From assembly GCA_012840445.1 (NCBI GenBank), contig DULI01000011.1, positions 1 to 64,000 on the forward strand: a stretch of 64,000 nt of DNA, in the 5' to 3' direction. Position numbers and translations under genes: made by a program. The notes beneath the pieces are model-generated. The model did not search any database. It was not told where the DNA came from and worked only from the letters and a program-made list of their open reading frames with translations. This stretch comes from Clostridiales bacterium. Lineage in GTDB: Bacteria > Bacillota > Clostridia > Oscillospirales > Acutalibacteraceae. This document shows positions 1 to 8,453 of the stretch, in pieces; the stretch's first letter is position 1, and each line of letters begins with the position of its first letter.

Positions 1-109
1 GAACAAACGGATTCTGAAGTACAAGGCAAAGTTTGCTGCATAAAAAGAGCTACCACCATTTGGCAGTAGCTATTCAATAACCATGTTTTAATTATTTCCC
101 TGGTCTACA
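1..109. other. Non-flagellar segment joined to fliF (possible insertion-element end or assembly junction)
   Basis: Read in the fliF frame, this stretch has stop codons at 41-43 and 89-91, and its translation does not resemble the FliF ring-building domain that should lie here. The frame ending at 41-43 (last residues ...KYKAKFAA) looks like the tail of another gene, and a hairpin follows at 48-71. FliF-like sequence resumes at about 110-125. The simplest readings are the end of an insertion sequence inside fliF or a chimeric contig end. No terminal inverted repeat or target duplication can be verified because only one side is visible. Confidence 0.45.
42..71 (-). terminator. Hairpin with minus-strand U-tract
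   Basis: Arms 48-58 and 61-71 are complementary over 11 positions with two G-U pairs. On the minus strand the stem is followed by five T residues (A-run at 42-46), which fits an intrinsic terminator reading leftward. It could equally be the terminal hairpin of a mobile element. Confidence 0.45.
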
Positions 110-1261
110 TTGACAGGGGCGGATCACCCCGTTAAATCGGCAGTAGTTTTTATTAATGCGCCGAAAGACAGCGGGTATGTGCTTGGCAATGAAAAAAGCA
201 TACCCACCGCATCGGTAAAACTGGAGCTGAAATCGCCGCTTGAACCCCAGCAGGTAAGCGGAATCAAGCGGCTGGTAGCCCACAGCGGTGTACCAAATCT
301 TACCGCTGAAAATGTTGCGGTTATTGATTCAAACGGAAATGAACTATCTGCCGAAGAGGAAAAGGAGCAGTCCCAAGTATCCTTAACCGATTTTAAAACC
401 CAAATAGAACGTGAGTTTCAGCAGGATATAGAGAAAAAGGTTAAAACCCTGCTGGGTTCGATTTATGGCGGAACCGAAAATGTTGAGGTTGTAGCCAGCG
501 TTAATATGGATGTCGACAAAAAAATCCGTGAAATTATTACATATATACCCTCCGAAGAAGGGGAAAACACAGGAGTAATTTCAAAGGAACAGACAAAATC
601 GGAAATGCAGGTTGACCCGTCTGGCACTGGCGGAATTCCCGGTACCGATACCAATACCGACATATCCATTTATCCAAATGTTACGGTTGAGGGCGATTTG
701 ATAAATGTAAAAGACGAAAAATCATATGAATATCTTGTCAGCCAGGTTACCGAGCAGATCCAGAAAGAAGCTGCAGAGCTAAAAAGCGTTACAATAGGCA
801 TTACAGTTAACAAACAGCATATGGATGACCAGGAAAAGCAGGATGTTTTAAACCTTGTATCCAAAGCAACCAATACCGCTGTTGAAAACATTGCGGTTAT
901 GAACTATTCCTTCTCTATACCCACCAATCCCACCGACGTTCCACCATCTGCGGATGAATGGCTTTCCGGCTGGAGATTGTATGCGTTTATTGGCGCTTTG
1001 GCACTGATGTTTACCCTTTTAACCTTGACACTGATATTCATATTCATAAGCAGGGCGAATAAGAGAAAACTGCTGGAGCTTCAGCAGCAGGAGATACTGG
1101 AAGCAGAAGATGAATTTGAAGAGCTCAAGCCGCTGGGCTCTGAAACTCCAAAATCCAGAAGCAAAGCTATGCTGGATGAAATCAGACGCTTCGCTGACGA
1201 AAATCCTGAAATTACTGCACAATTAATACGTTCGTGGTTGAGGGATGAGGACATTGATTAG
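110..1261 (+). CDS. fliF: FliF flagellar MS-ring protein, 5' part missing
   Basis: FliF forms the membrane ring that carries the C ring and surrounds the export gate. The visible 383 residues begin in the middle of the YscJ/FliF ring-building domain (VKSAVVFINAP, then the PNLTAENVAVIDSNG region). They continue through the variable periplasmic region to the second membrane segment (nt about 972-1058) and end in the acidic, Trp-containing tail (LIRSWLRDED) that binds FliG. Intact homologues are about 520-550 residues, so roughly 150 N-terminal residues including the first membrane helix are absent. A TTG at 110 is the first in-frame start after the stop at 89-91, but it has no convincing ribosome site. 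It overlaps fliG by 17 bases. Either the gene is disrupted or the left edge of the sequence is chimeric. Confidence 0.85.
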   Translation: MTGADHPVKSAVVFINAPKDSGYVLGNEKSIPTASVKLELKSPLEPQQVSGIKRLVAHSGVPNLTAENVAVIDSNGNELSAEEEKEQSQVSLTDFKTQIEREFQQDIEKKVKTLLGSIYGGTENVEVVASVNMDVDKKIREIITYIPSEEGENTGVISKEQTKSEMQVDPSGTGGIPGTDTNTDISIYPNVTVEGDLINVKDEKSYEYLVSQVTEQIQKEAAELKSVTIGITVNKQHMDDQEKQDVLNLVSKATNTAVENIAVMNYSFSIPTNPTDVPPSADEWLSGWRLYAFIGALALMFTLLTLTLIFIFISRANKRKLLELQQQEILEAEDEFEELKPLGSETPKSRSKAMLDEIRRFADENPEITAQLIRSWLRDEDID

Positions 1262-2264
1262 AAGCAGGTATTTAAACGGTTCTCAAAAAGCGGCAGCGGT
1301 TATTATCGCATTGGGGACTGAAAGTGCCTCAAGAATTTATAAGTATTTAAGAAATGACGAAATTGAGCAAATTACCATGGAAATTGCTCATATGTCCAAC
1401 CTGTCACCAGAAGATACTGAGGATATTCTGTCCAGTTTTTATCAGGTATGCCTTACCCAGAAGGTAATCACAGAAGGCGGCCTGGAATATGCCAGAGCAG
1501 TCCTCGAAAAAGCATTCGGTCCCCAAACGGCTAATGCATTGATTGAAAGGATAACCAAGAATTTGCAGACAAAGGCCTTTGAGTTCGTTAGGAAGGCCGA
1601 CTACAAGAATCTGCTGGCATTAATTCAGAACGAGCATCCACAAACCATTGCGCTGATTCTTGCCTATGCCAGGGCGGACCAGGCTGCCGCCGTAATAGCA
1701 GAACTTCCCAAGGACAAGCGCATTGATGTGGTTGAAAGAATAGCCAAAATGGACCGTGCGTCACCCGAAATAATACATATTGTGGAAGAAAAGCTGGAAA
1801 GGAAATTCTCGTCGGTAATATCGGTGGACTTTACGGAAATTGGCGGTGTAAAGTATATCGCCTATGTAATGAACCATATGGACCGTTCCAACGAAAAGTA
1901 CATATTCGACGAGCTAAGCAAAAAAGACGCCAAACTTTCAGACGAGATACTCAAAAACATGTTTGTATTCGAGGATATTGTCACACTCGACAATTTGTCT
2001 ATACAAAGGTTTATCAGGGAAGTGGATACCAAGGATCTGGTATATGCACTCAAAGGCGCAAACAAGGAAGTCGCCGATGTTATATTCTCGAATATGTCCC
2101 AGCGAATGGCCGAAACCATACGTACGGATCTGGAGTATACACACAACGTGCGTCTGCGTGATGTTGAAGAGGCCCAGCAGCGTATTGTTGCTACTATCAG
2201 GCGCCTTGAAGAGGAGGGCGAGCTGGTAATTACCAAGGGCGGAAAGGATGAGATAATTGCCTAA
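1245..2264 (+). CDS. fliG: FliG flagellar motor switch protein
   Basis: FliG sits on FliF and transmits torque from the MotA/MotB stator to the rotor. The 339 residues match full family length, with the N-terminal FliF-binding domain (GSQKAAAVIIALG), a middle domain (EHPQTIALILA) and a C-terminal torque helix region rich in charged residues (TLDNLSIQRFIREVDTKDL). ATG 1245 lies inside the fliF end. TTG 1254, preceded by GAGGGA at the usual distance, gives an N-terminus MIRSRYLNG closer to other FliG proteins and may be the true start. It overlaps fliH by 8 bases, so translation is probably coupled. Confidence 0.96.
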   Translation: MRTLIRSRYLNGSQKAAAVIIALGTESASRIYKYLRNDEIEQITMEIAHMSNLSPEDTEDILSSFYQVCLTQKVITEGGLEYARAVLEKAFGPQTANALIERITKNLQTKAFEFVRKADYKNLLALIQNEHPQTIALILAYARADQAAAVIAELPKDKRIDVVERIAKMDRASPEIIHIVEEKLERKFSSVISVDFTEIGGVKYIAYVMNHMDRSNEKYIFDELSKKDAKLSDEILKNMFVFEDIVTLDNLSIQRFIREVDTKDLVYALKGANKEVADVIFSNMSQRMAETIRTDLEYTHNVRLRDVEEAQQRIVATIRRLEEEGELVITKGGKDEIIA

Positions 2265-3003
2265 AATTATCAAATCCGGGCAGTATTCTGGCATCTTGAA
2301 CGAAGTACCGATTTCCGAGCTTGAGCATGAGGAAGGCTCGGAAAGCAGTTCGCTCTCTGATGAAATCCTGCTTGAAGCTTTAAACAAATCCAAAGAAATT
2401 ATAGACAAAGCCCAAAAATACAGTGACTCTTTGGTTGAAGACAAAATGCAGCAGCTTGAACAGGAGTGCGAGAAAATCAAGGAGCAAAGCCGCAAGGAAG
2501 GCTACTACGAGGGCTATGTGATAGGTGAAAAAGAGGGTTACGAAAAAGGCCATTCTGAAGGATATCAAAAAGGCATGCAGGAGGTTCAAAAATTAATACA
2601 GGATTTACAGAAGGTAATTCTTGAAGTGAATCGGTATAAGGACAGCTTGATAGAAGGCAGGGAGGCAGAGATTGCCGAATTTGCCTGGGAGGTTGCACGC
2701 AAGGTTCTGCGGACCCAGCAAAAGCAGCAGCCTGAATACATAATTAAACTTATAAGCTCGGTACTTGAGGATTACAGAAGTGAAAACTGGATAAAGCTTC
2801 ATGTTTCAAAAAACACCGCTGACTTAATAAAAAACTGCGGCGACCAGGAATTAAACAATCTGCTGTTTAGTTTAAAAAACTTTGCAATCGAACCGGATTT
2901 GGAAATGTCCGACGATGAATGCATAATAGAAATTCCTGAAGGCTTTGTAGATCTCGGTGCCGAAACACAGTTTGTTAACCTAAAAAGAGCATTGGATGCA
3001 TAA
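2257..3003 (+). CDS. fliH: FliH flagellar export ATPase regulator
   Basis: FliH binds the FliI ATPase and links it to the C ring and export gate. The TTG start at 2257 follows GGAAAGGATGAG and overlaps the fliG stop. The 248-residue protein has an N-terminal coiled-coil region and, at about residues 83-107, a run in which Gly recurs every fourth position, the GxxxG repeat typical of FliH. The C-terminal half (EIAEFAWEVARKVL onward) is the FliH/YscL-like globular domain. Position between fliG and fliI is the conserved order. Confidence 0.94.
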   Translation: MPKIIKSGQYSGILNEVPISELEHEEGSESSSLSDEILLEALNKSKEIIDKAQKYSDSLVEDKMQQLEQECEKIKEQSRKEGYYEGYVIGEKEGYEKGHSEGYQKGMQEVQKLIQDLQKVILEVNRYKDSLIEGREAEIAEFAWEVARKVLRTQQKQQPEYIIKLISSVLEDYRSENWIKLHVSKNTADLIKNCGDQELNNLLFSLKNFAIEPDLEMSDDECIIEIPEGFVDLGAETQFVNLKRALDA

Positions 3004-3022
3004 AAGACTTTAGGAGTACGCC

Positions 3023-4318
3023 ATGAACTTTAATTCAGCCATACGGCAGATGCGTAAAATCGACACACTTACCTACATGGGAAAAATCCGCAACATAACC
3101 GGCATGATGATGGAAGCCTGCGGTATGGAAGCTAAGATTGGAGAAATCTGCACCATCCATACCGATGACCCCGACAAGGTGGTTACCGCCGAGGTGGTCG
3201 GGTTTAAGGACGGAAGGTTGCTTTTGATGGCGTATGATGATATTAAGGGCATTGGCCCCGGCAGCCTTATAAAATCAACCGGCAGCAAGCTTAAAATCCC
3301 AGTATGCGACGGGCTGATTGGCCGCATAGTCGATGCCATGGGAAGGCCCATAGACGATAAAGGGCCGCTTAAAGCCTCTAAATACTACGAGGTGCATAGC
3401 GGATACAAAAACCCCCTGTACCGGCCGAGGATTGACTCTTATTTAAGTTTCGGTATCAAAGCTATAGACGGGCTTCTTACCATAGGCAAAGGGCAAAGGA
3501 TGGGCATTTTCGCGGGAAGCGGTGTTGGTAAAAGTACCCTGATGGGCATGATTGCCAAGAACATAAAATCTGACGTGAATGTTATTGCCCTTGTTGGTGA
3601 GCGCGGCAGGGAGGTTAAGGAGTTTATTGAAAAGGACTTAGGTCCTGAGGGAATGGCGCGTTCGGTCCTTGTGATTGCCACCTCTGACCAGCCCGCCATG
3701 TTAAGGGTAAAGTGTGCGCTTGTGGCCACCACTATTGCTGAATACTTTTGCGATAAAGGAAAAGATGTGCTTTTAATGATGGACTCTCTGACCCGCTTTG
3801 CCATGGCGCAAAGGGAAATCGGCTTGGCAGTCGGGGAGCCGCCCATAGCGAGGGGATACACGCCATCTATTTATTCCGAACTGCCAAAACTGCTTGAGCG
3901 CAGCGGTAAATTTGAAAACGGGTCGATTACCGGAATATACACTGTTTTGGTTGAGGGAGACGATACCAATGAACCTATATCCGATACTGTCCGCGGCATA
4001 TTAGATGGCCATATAGTGTTAAGCCGAACCTTGGCAAATCGAAACCATTACCCTGCGATTGACGTTAATGCCAGCATATCAAGGCTTATGTATGATATTG
4101 TATCGAAGGAACATCTTGACCTTGCAGCAAAGATACGCAATTTGCTTTCTGTCTACTATCAAAACTATGATTTAATCTCGATAGGCGCGTATAAGCATGG
4201 TATTAACCCCAAATTGGACGAGGCTATTGAAAAAATAGACCGGATTAATTCCTTCTTAAGGCAGAAGGATGAGAAATATTCTTATGAAGAAACGCTGCAA
4301 CTAATGAGGGAGATTTAA
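3023..4318 (+). CDS. fliI: FliI flagellum-specific export ATPase
   Basis: FliI is the hexameric ATPase of the type III flagellar export apparatus, related to the F1 beta subunit. The 431 residues include the Walker A loop GSGVGKS at residues 165-171, the Walker B region DVLLMMDSLTRFA, and the signature GYTPSIYSELPKLLER. Start ATG 3023 follows TTAGGAG with good spacing. It lies 19 bases after fliH and is followed by fliJ, the standard fliHIJ arrangement. Confidence 0.97.
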   Translation: MNFNSAIRQMRKIDTLTYMGKIRNITGMMMEACGMEAKIGEICTIHTDDPDKVVTAEVVGFKDGRLLLMAYDDIKGIGPGSLIKSTGSKLKIPVCDGLIGRIVDAMGRPIDDKGPLKASKYYEVHSGYKNPLYRPRIDSYLSFGIKAIDGLLTIGKGQRMGIFAGSGVGKSTLMGMIAKNIKSDVNVIALVGERGREVKEFIEKDLGPEGMARSVLVIATSDQPAMLRVKCALVATTIAEYFCDKGKDVLLMMDSLTRFAMAQREIGLAVGEPPIARGYTPSIYSELPKLLERSGKFENGSITGIYTVLVEGDDTNEPISDTVRGILDGHIVLSRTLANRNHYPAIDVNASISRLMYDIVSKEHLDLAAKIRNLLSVYYQNYDLISIGAYKHGINPKLDEAIEKIDRINSFLRQKDEKYSYEETLQLMREI

Positions 4319-4342
4319 TCCTTCAAGAGAGGCGGAAGCAGT

Positions 4343-4789
4343 ATGAAAAAATTCAAATTTACTCTGCAAAAAGTATATGAGTACAAACAGCAGGTATTGG
4401 ATGTGCTAAAATCCGAGTATGCCAGCCTGAATGAAGAAATCAACAAAGTTACCGCGTCTATTTGTGAGCTTGAGGAACAATACAAAACGACAAATGCAGA
4501 GCTTAAAGAGAAACTCAGTGGCGGCATGAGGCCAAATGATATTTCGGTGTTTAAAGCTTATCTCGCAAGGCTAAATGCTCAGATTATCCAACTATGTATA
4601 CGCAAAAGATTTCTTGAAGGAAAGCTTGAGCAAAAACGCAACGAGATTATATCGGTTAACAAGGAAATTATGACACTTGAAAGTCTGAAAGCCAAGCAAC
4701 TTGAAGCATACAGAAAGGCGGAACTTAAAAGCCAGGAAATTTTGATTGAGGAATTTGTCAGTTCTGCACGGGCTTTAAAATCAGGTTAA
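4343..4789 (+). CDS. fliJ: FliJ export chaperone / central stalk
   Basis: A 148-residue, almost fully alpha-helical protein rich in Glu, Lys and Gln, starting FKFTLQKVYEYKQQ, which is the FliJ N-terminal pattern. FliJ is the coiled-coil stalk that couples FliI ATP hydrolysis to the FlhA export gate and recycles chaperones. ATG 4343 follows a purine-rich AGAGGCGGAAG. Assignment rests on position after fliI, length and coiled-coil character. A hairpin overlaps its stop codon. Confidence 0.9.
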   Translation: MKKFKFTLQKVYEYKQQVLDVLKSEYASLNEEINKVTASICELEEQYKTTNAELKEKLSGGMRPNDISVFKAYLARLNAQIIQLCIRKRFLEGKLEQKRNEIISVNKEIMTLESLKAKQLEAYRKAELKSQEILIEEFVSSARALKSG

Positions 4790-4797
4790 ACCCGTGC
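4766..4797 (+). other. Hairpin across the fliJ stop codon
   Basis: GCACGGG at 4766-4772 pairs with CCCGTGC at 4791-4797, and the inner TTAA segments extend the stem. No U-tract follows, so it is unlikely to terminate transcription. It may act as an mRNA-processing or stability element in the long flagellar transcript. Confidence 0.4.
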
Positions 4798-4829
4798 TTG
4801 AATAAAATCAGAAGTAAGGAGGTGGTAGA

Positions 4830-6194
4830 TTGAATTTAATACAACTGTTGCAGGCCAGCTATCTGCCTGGATCGGTTAACAGGTCCAATATTGGGGCGCG
4901 GGGTAAACCGGAAGGTGGTTCGTTTTTAGAACTGCTGATGAACACCAAGCCGGACGCATTAAATGGCGGGGATTTGACAAGCCCTGAGATAAATGCTGAA
5001 GCTAAGGCAAATCCAAAACTGTTAAGAAGGCTTCTACCCGTAATGGTGCAGCTGCCCGAAGGCGTTGTTCTGTTTCAATCCGCGCAGGGTATTGAGCCTG
5101 AGCCGTCAGGAATGCTTGATTTAAATGTCAGCGCGGTTGGTGTTATGCAAACTGCTGATACTATCCAGGCGTTAATACGGGCGCCGAAACATGCCGCAAC
5201 ACCGCAGATGGCCGGGCAAATTGTAAACCTTGAGACTGTAGCGAAATCCCCGCATCCCGTGGCTTTTGACAATGTCGTTGTACCGGCAGGGGTAAAAAAC
5301 AGTGTTAATGGAAATACTGCTGAAGTTGAAAACACAGCACAGAATGAGGCGGTAAATTATTTAAATTTACAACCTGCCGATGTGCTTAAACCGGTAAACT
5401 TTATAGTGAACAGTGCTGATGAAATATCTACTCACAAGGATTACACGCCGGTTGAAAACGCCTGGCCGCAAAAGGCTACTGTGCAGGCGGATGGGCCAAT
5501 CCGGACAGCAAAACCAGGCGATGGTATACAGCGCATACCACAGGCAAATGTGACCAAAAGCCATTCAGCACATGACACTTTGTCAGGCGCCGGGCAGTTA
5601 AATCTTAAGTTTGAAAGCTGGGCCGATTTTATGCTAGATGTCAAACATGATGCCGCTTTAGCAGAGAAACATGCCGAGATGGATAACACAAACGCAAGAT
5701 ATGAACAAAAGGCTGTGTTTGATACCGCGGGTTTCATTTTTGGGAACGACAAAAGTATTGTTAAAATATCCGATACCGCTTCAAGAGTTTCTAACAAATC
5801 AATGGCGGTGGATGTAGCGACCACGATTATAGTAAACATTAAGAAAGACAAACCCGAGTTTGAAATGCAGCTTCAACCCGAGCAACTCGGCAAAATTAAC
5901 GTGAAGTTAAGCTACGAAAACGGCCGTGTTAACATCGAAATTACTGCTTCAAGGCCCGAAACACACAGTTTGCTTGCGTCATCGGCGGATGAAATAAAAG
6001 CGATTCTAGAAAACAACGGGGTGCGGCTTGACGGTCTAGTTGTAAACCAAGGGGAGCGTGATTATCTTGAAAACCAACCTGACAAGCATTTTGGACAGGG
6101 CGGTCAGCATAACCGGCAGGATAATCACAAGGAAAGACGTGATCAGTTAAATACGGTATCCTTTATAACTTTGGTTAACGGACTTAGCACCTAG
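4830..6194 (+). CDS. fliK: FliK flagellar hook-length control protein
   Basis: FliK measures hook length and switches export specificity through FlhB. The TTG start at 4830 is preceded by a strong AAGGAGGTGG. The first about 330 of 454 residues are low in conservation and probably extended, as expected of a molecular ruler. The C-terminal Flg_hook domain is clear: MQLQPEQLGKINVKL, then ENGRVNIEITA and LLASSADEIKAILENNG. It sits between fliJ and flgD as in many Firmicutes. Confidence 0.93.
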   Translation: MNLIQLLQASYLPGSVNRSNIGARGKPEGGSFLELLMNTKPDALNGGDLTSPEINAEAKANPKLLRRLLPVMVQLPEGVVLFQSAQGIEPEPSGMLDLNVSAVGVMQTADTIQALIRAPKHAATPQMAGQIVNLETVAKSPHPVAFDNVVVPAGVKNSVNGNTAEVENTAQNEAVNYLNLQPADVLKPVNFIVNSADEISTHKDYTPVENAWPQKATVQADGPIRTAKPGDGIQRIPQANVTKSHSAHDTLSGAGQLNLKFESWADFMLDVKHDAALAEKHAEMDNTNARYEQKAVFDTAGFIFGNDKSIVKISDTASRVSNKSMAVDVATTIIVNIKKDKPEFEMQLQPEQLGKINVKLSYENGRVNIEITASRPETHSLLASSADEIKAILENNGVRLDGLVVNQGERDYLENQPDKHFGQGGQHNRQDNHKERRDQLNTVSFITLVNGLST

Positions 6195-6208
6195 AAGGAG
6201 GCAGGATA

Positions 6209-6643
6209 GTGGCAAATATCTATGCATACAATGGAATCAGCGGGCTTAGCAGTGCAAATGTAAAAACTGTTGGCTCCGCAAGCAGAAGTTCAGACGGAAG
6301 CCTTGGAATGGATGACTTTATGAGGCTGCTAATAACACAGCTTACCAACCAGGACCCGATGAGTCCGATTGAGGATACCCAGTTTATCGCCCAGATGGCG
6401 CAGTTTAATGCGCTGAAAATCGCGCAGACCCAGGCCGAAATCTCCCTTACCACACAGGGGATATCGCTTGTTGGAAAAGAGGTAATAGTGTCAGACTACG
6501 ACAATAACGGTGGTACCGAATCGGTCAGAGGTGTTGTCGAGTCGGTAAGGTTCTTTTCGGGCGAGTGCCGGGTTGTCGTAAACGGCAAAGAGTACCCGTT
6601 ATCCAGAATAATGGAGGTTGTAAGCCGGGCGTCAGCAGAATAG
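6209..6643 (+). CDS. flgD: FlgD hook-capping scaffold protein
   Basis: FlgD is the scaffold needed to polymerise FlgE into the hook. The GTG start at 6209 follows AAGGAGGCAGG. The conserved N-terminal core is present (MDDFMRLLITQLTNQDPMSPIEDTQF, residues about 34-59, and the following QMAQFNALK). The protein is only 144 residues, against about 220 or more for enterobacterial FlgD. The usual C-terminal Ig/tudor-like part is reduced to a short segment ending KEYPLSRIMEVV, a compact form known in Firmicutes. Confidence 0.94.
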   Translation: MANIYAYNGISGLSSANVKTVGSASRSSDGSLGMDDFMRLLITQLTNQDPMSPIEDTQFIAQMAQFNALKIAQTQAEISLTTQGISLVGKEVIVSDYDNNGGTESVRGVVESVRFFSGECRVVVNGKEYPLSRIMEVVSRASAE

Positions 6644-6658
6644 CAAAGGAGGTGTCCT

Positions 6659-7057
6659 GTGCGCGATATTAATTTTGAGCGAAGCTACAATGCATTAATT
6701 AGAACGCCTATAGTCGGCAATGCACAATCTGCTGCGGTAAAACCCAGTGTTAACAAACCTTCAGTAGATTTCTCCGAAATATTAAGGCAAAAGATTAGTG
6801 ATAACAGCCTTATAATCTCCAAGCACGCCAACCAGAGGATTACCGACCGGAATATCAATGTTACCGAAACGGTCATCGAGCGGCTGAATGCCGCGGTTGA
6901 CAAGGCGCGTGAGAAGGGAATCAGGGATGCCTTAATTTTTGGGAATGACATGGCGTTTATTGTAAACATACCCAACAACACTGTTATTACTGCTATGAAC
7001 AGCAAAGATATGCAGGAAAACATTTTTACAAATATTGACGGAGCCGTTATGCTTTAG
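6659..7057 (+). CDS. Flagellar operon protein of the TIGR02530 type
   Basis: A 132-residue protein between flgD and flgE, starting GTG 6659 after AAAGGAGGTG. It carries FSEILRQKI followed by SKHANQRITDRNINVTE, the core of a small conserved family found at this position in Firmicutes flagellar operons (flg_new, TIGR02530). The molecular role is not established. Its operon position suggests hook assembly. No signal peptide or membrane segment is visible. Confidence 0.85.
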   Translation: MRDINFERSYNALIRTPIVGNAQSAAVKPSVNKPSVDFSEILRQKISDNSLIISKHANQRITDRNINVTETVIERLNAAVDKAREKGIRDALIFGNDMAFIVNIPNNTVITAMNSKDMQENIFTNIDGAVML

Positions 7058-7134
7058 CTGGACCTTTTTTGGAGGCTAATCGGGTTTTGATGACAGAGAA
7101 ACCCGGCGGTTCCGAAGAAAAAGGAGGATATTTT

Positions 7135-8139
7135 ATGTTAAGAGCAATGTTTTCTGGAGTATCAGGATTAAAAACCCACCAAATTAAGATGGATGTTATC
7201 GGTAACAATATCGCTAACGTAAACACTCCTGGCTTTAAGGCTGGATATGCTAATTTCAAAGATGTGTTTTACCAGACACTTACCGGTTCTGCGGAAGCTA
7301 CCGCTTTAAATGGCGGTATAAATCCATCTCAGGTCGGATATGGCACCCAACTAAACTCCATAGAATTAAATTTCAGCAATGCCGGATATATGACAAGCAG
7401 TTCACCGACCCACTGCTACATAAATGGTGAAGGTTTCTTTGTGGTTCAAAACAGCGCCGGCGAGTATCTCTACAAACGCCTTGGTGATTTTAGATTCGAC
7501 GGAAACGGAAACCTTGTTGACAGCAGTGGTAATTTTGTAATGGGTTATCCGGCTGCTTTGGCAGATGCCGACGGGAATCCGGTTACCCAGGTGCCGCTGC
7601 TTGATGGTAGCGGGAATCCCGTGCTTGACCCTGATGGCAATCCGGTAATGACCTGGTCTGCGCCCCCTGTTCTGACTGTGGTTGACAATTCCAATTTGCA
7701 GGCATTGTCGCCAATCAAAATCCCTTATTATGACAAGCAGACAGGAGAGTTTTCAATAAACGACGGAAGCGATCCTTCTAAAATAGCCGAGATAACTAAT
7801 CTGCAGATTAATGCGGACGGTAAAATAATCGCTTCGGTTGGCAACAAGATAGTAGAACTTGGCCAGATTTGCATAGCCTATATACCCAACGCCTCCGCTC
7901 TTGTTCAAAACGGAGATTCCAGCTATGTAGCCCGTGGCAACACCGGCGTTATAACCTATCACACTGCAGACGACGGCACTGCCGGCGGGGTTATTTCGGG
8001 AGCGCTTGAGTCTTCCAACGTGGACCTTGCAAATGAGTTTACCGAAATGATTATTACACAGAGGGGATTCCAGGCTAACTCCAGGATTATCACTGTGGGC
8101 GACGAGATGCTTCAGGAACTGGTCAATCTAAAACGCTAA
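7135..8139 (+). CDS. flgE: FlgE flagellar hook protein
   Basis: The structural subunit of the flexible hook. The chosen ATG at 7135 lies six bases after AAAGGAGGA and gives the canonical N-terminus MLRAMFSGVSGLKTHQ followed by NNIANVNTPGFK; an upstream in-frame start at 7069 has no such support. The C-terminus (ESSNVDLANEFTEMIITQRGFQANSR) is the conserved D0 helix. The protein is 334 residues, on the short side. The middle contains three close copies of a DxxGNPV unit at about nt 7567-7650. Confidence 0.96.
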   Translation: MLRAMFSGVSGLKTHQIKMDVIGNNIANVNTPGFKAGYANFKDVFYQTLTGSAEATALNGGINPSQVGYGTQLNSIELNFSNAGYMTSSSPTHCYINGEGFFVVQNSAGEYLYKRLGDFRFDGNGNLVDSSGNFVMGYPAALADADGNPVTQVPLLDGSGNPVLDPDGNPVMTWSAPPVLTVVDNSNLQALSPIKIPYYDKQTGEFSINDGSDPSKIAEITNLQINADGKIIASVGNKIVELGQICIAYIPNASALVQNGDSSYVARGNTGVITYHTADDGTAGGVISGALESSNVDLANEFTEMIITQRGFQANSRIITVGDEMLQELVNLKR

Positions 8140-8152
8140 AAACAGGTAAAAA

Positions 8153-8189
8153 TTCGGCGGGCTAAAACATAAGTTTTAGCCCTGCCGAA
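8153..8189 (+). other. Long intergenic hairpin between flgE and flbD
   Basis: Left arm 8153-8168 and right arm 8173-8189 pair over 16 bases with a single bulged A and an ATAA loop. There is no U-tract on the + strand; on the minus strand the stem is followed by a T-rich stretch. It may be a processing or attenuation signal that separates hook-gene from stator-gene expression. Confidence 0.5.
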
Positions 8190-8213
8190 ACCAATAAATT
8201 GAGGTGAGCGTGT

Positions 8214-8438
8214 ATGATCGAATTGACAAAGCTCAACGGTACGCCTTTTGTACTTAATTGTGAACTTATTGAAAAAATTGAGCAGATTCCGGAAACAAAA
8301 ATCACATTGCAGGACGGAAAGTATTACCTCGTTTGCGAGGACACGGCGACCATTATTGAAAAGGTGATAAATTATCACCGGCAAATTTACAAGGACCAGA
8401 TTTTAAAGCTGGTAAGTTTCGATAAAGAGGAAAAGTAA
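8214..8438 (+). CDS. flbD: FlbD family flagellar protein
   Basis: A 74-residue protein with the FlbD family pattern: MIELTKLNGTPFVLN, ELIEKIEQIPETKITLQDGK and a C-terminal basic-acidic tail. FlbD-family proteins (also called swarming motility protein SwrD in Bacillus) lie directly before motA or fliL and are reported to help flagellar power. ATG 8214 follows TTGAGGTGAG. Located 75 bases after flgE, past a hairpin, and 15 bases before motA. Confidence 0.9.
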   Translation: MIELTKLNGTPFVLNCELIEKIEQIPETKITLQDGKYYLVCEDTATIIEKVINYHRQIYKDQILKLVSFDKEEK

Positions 8439-8453
8439 AAAGAGGTAGTAGAA

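Noticed and set aside
1862-2495. Long minus-strand reading frames inside fliG and fliH
   Set aside because: They lie fully within well-supported + strand genes, have no ribosome sites and no family resemblance.
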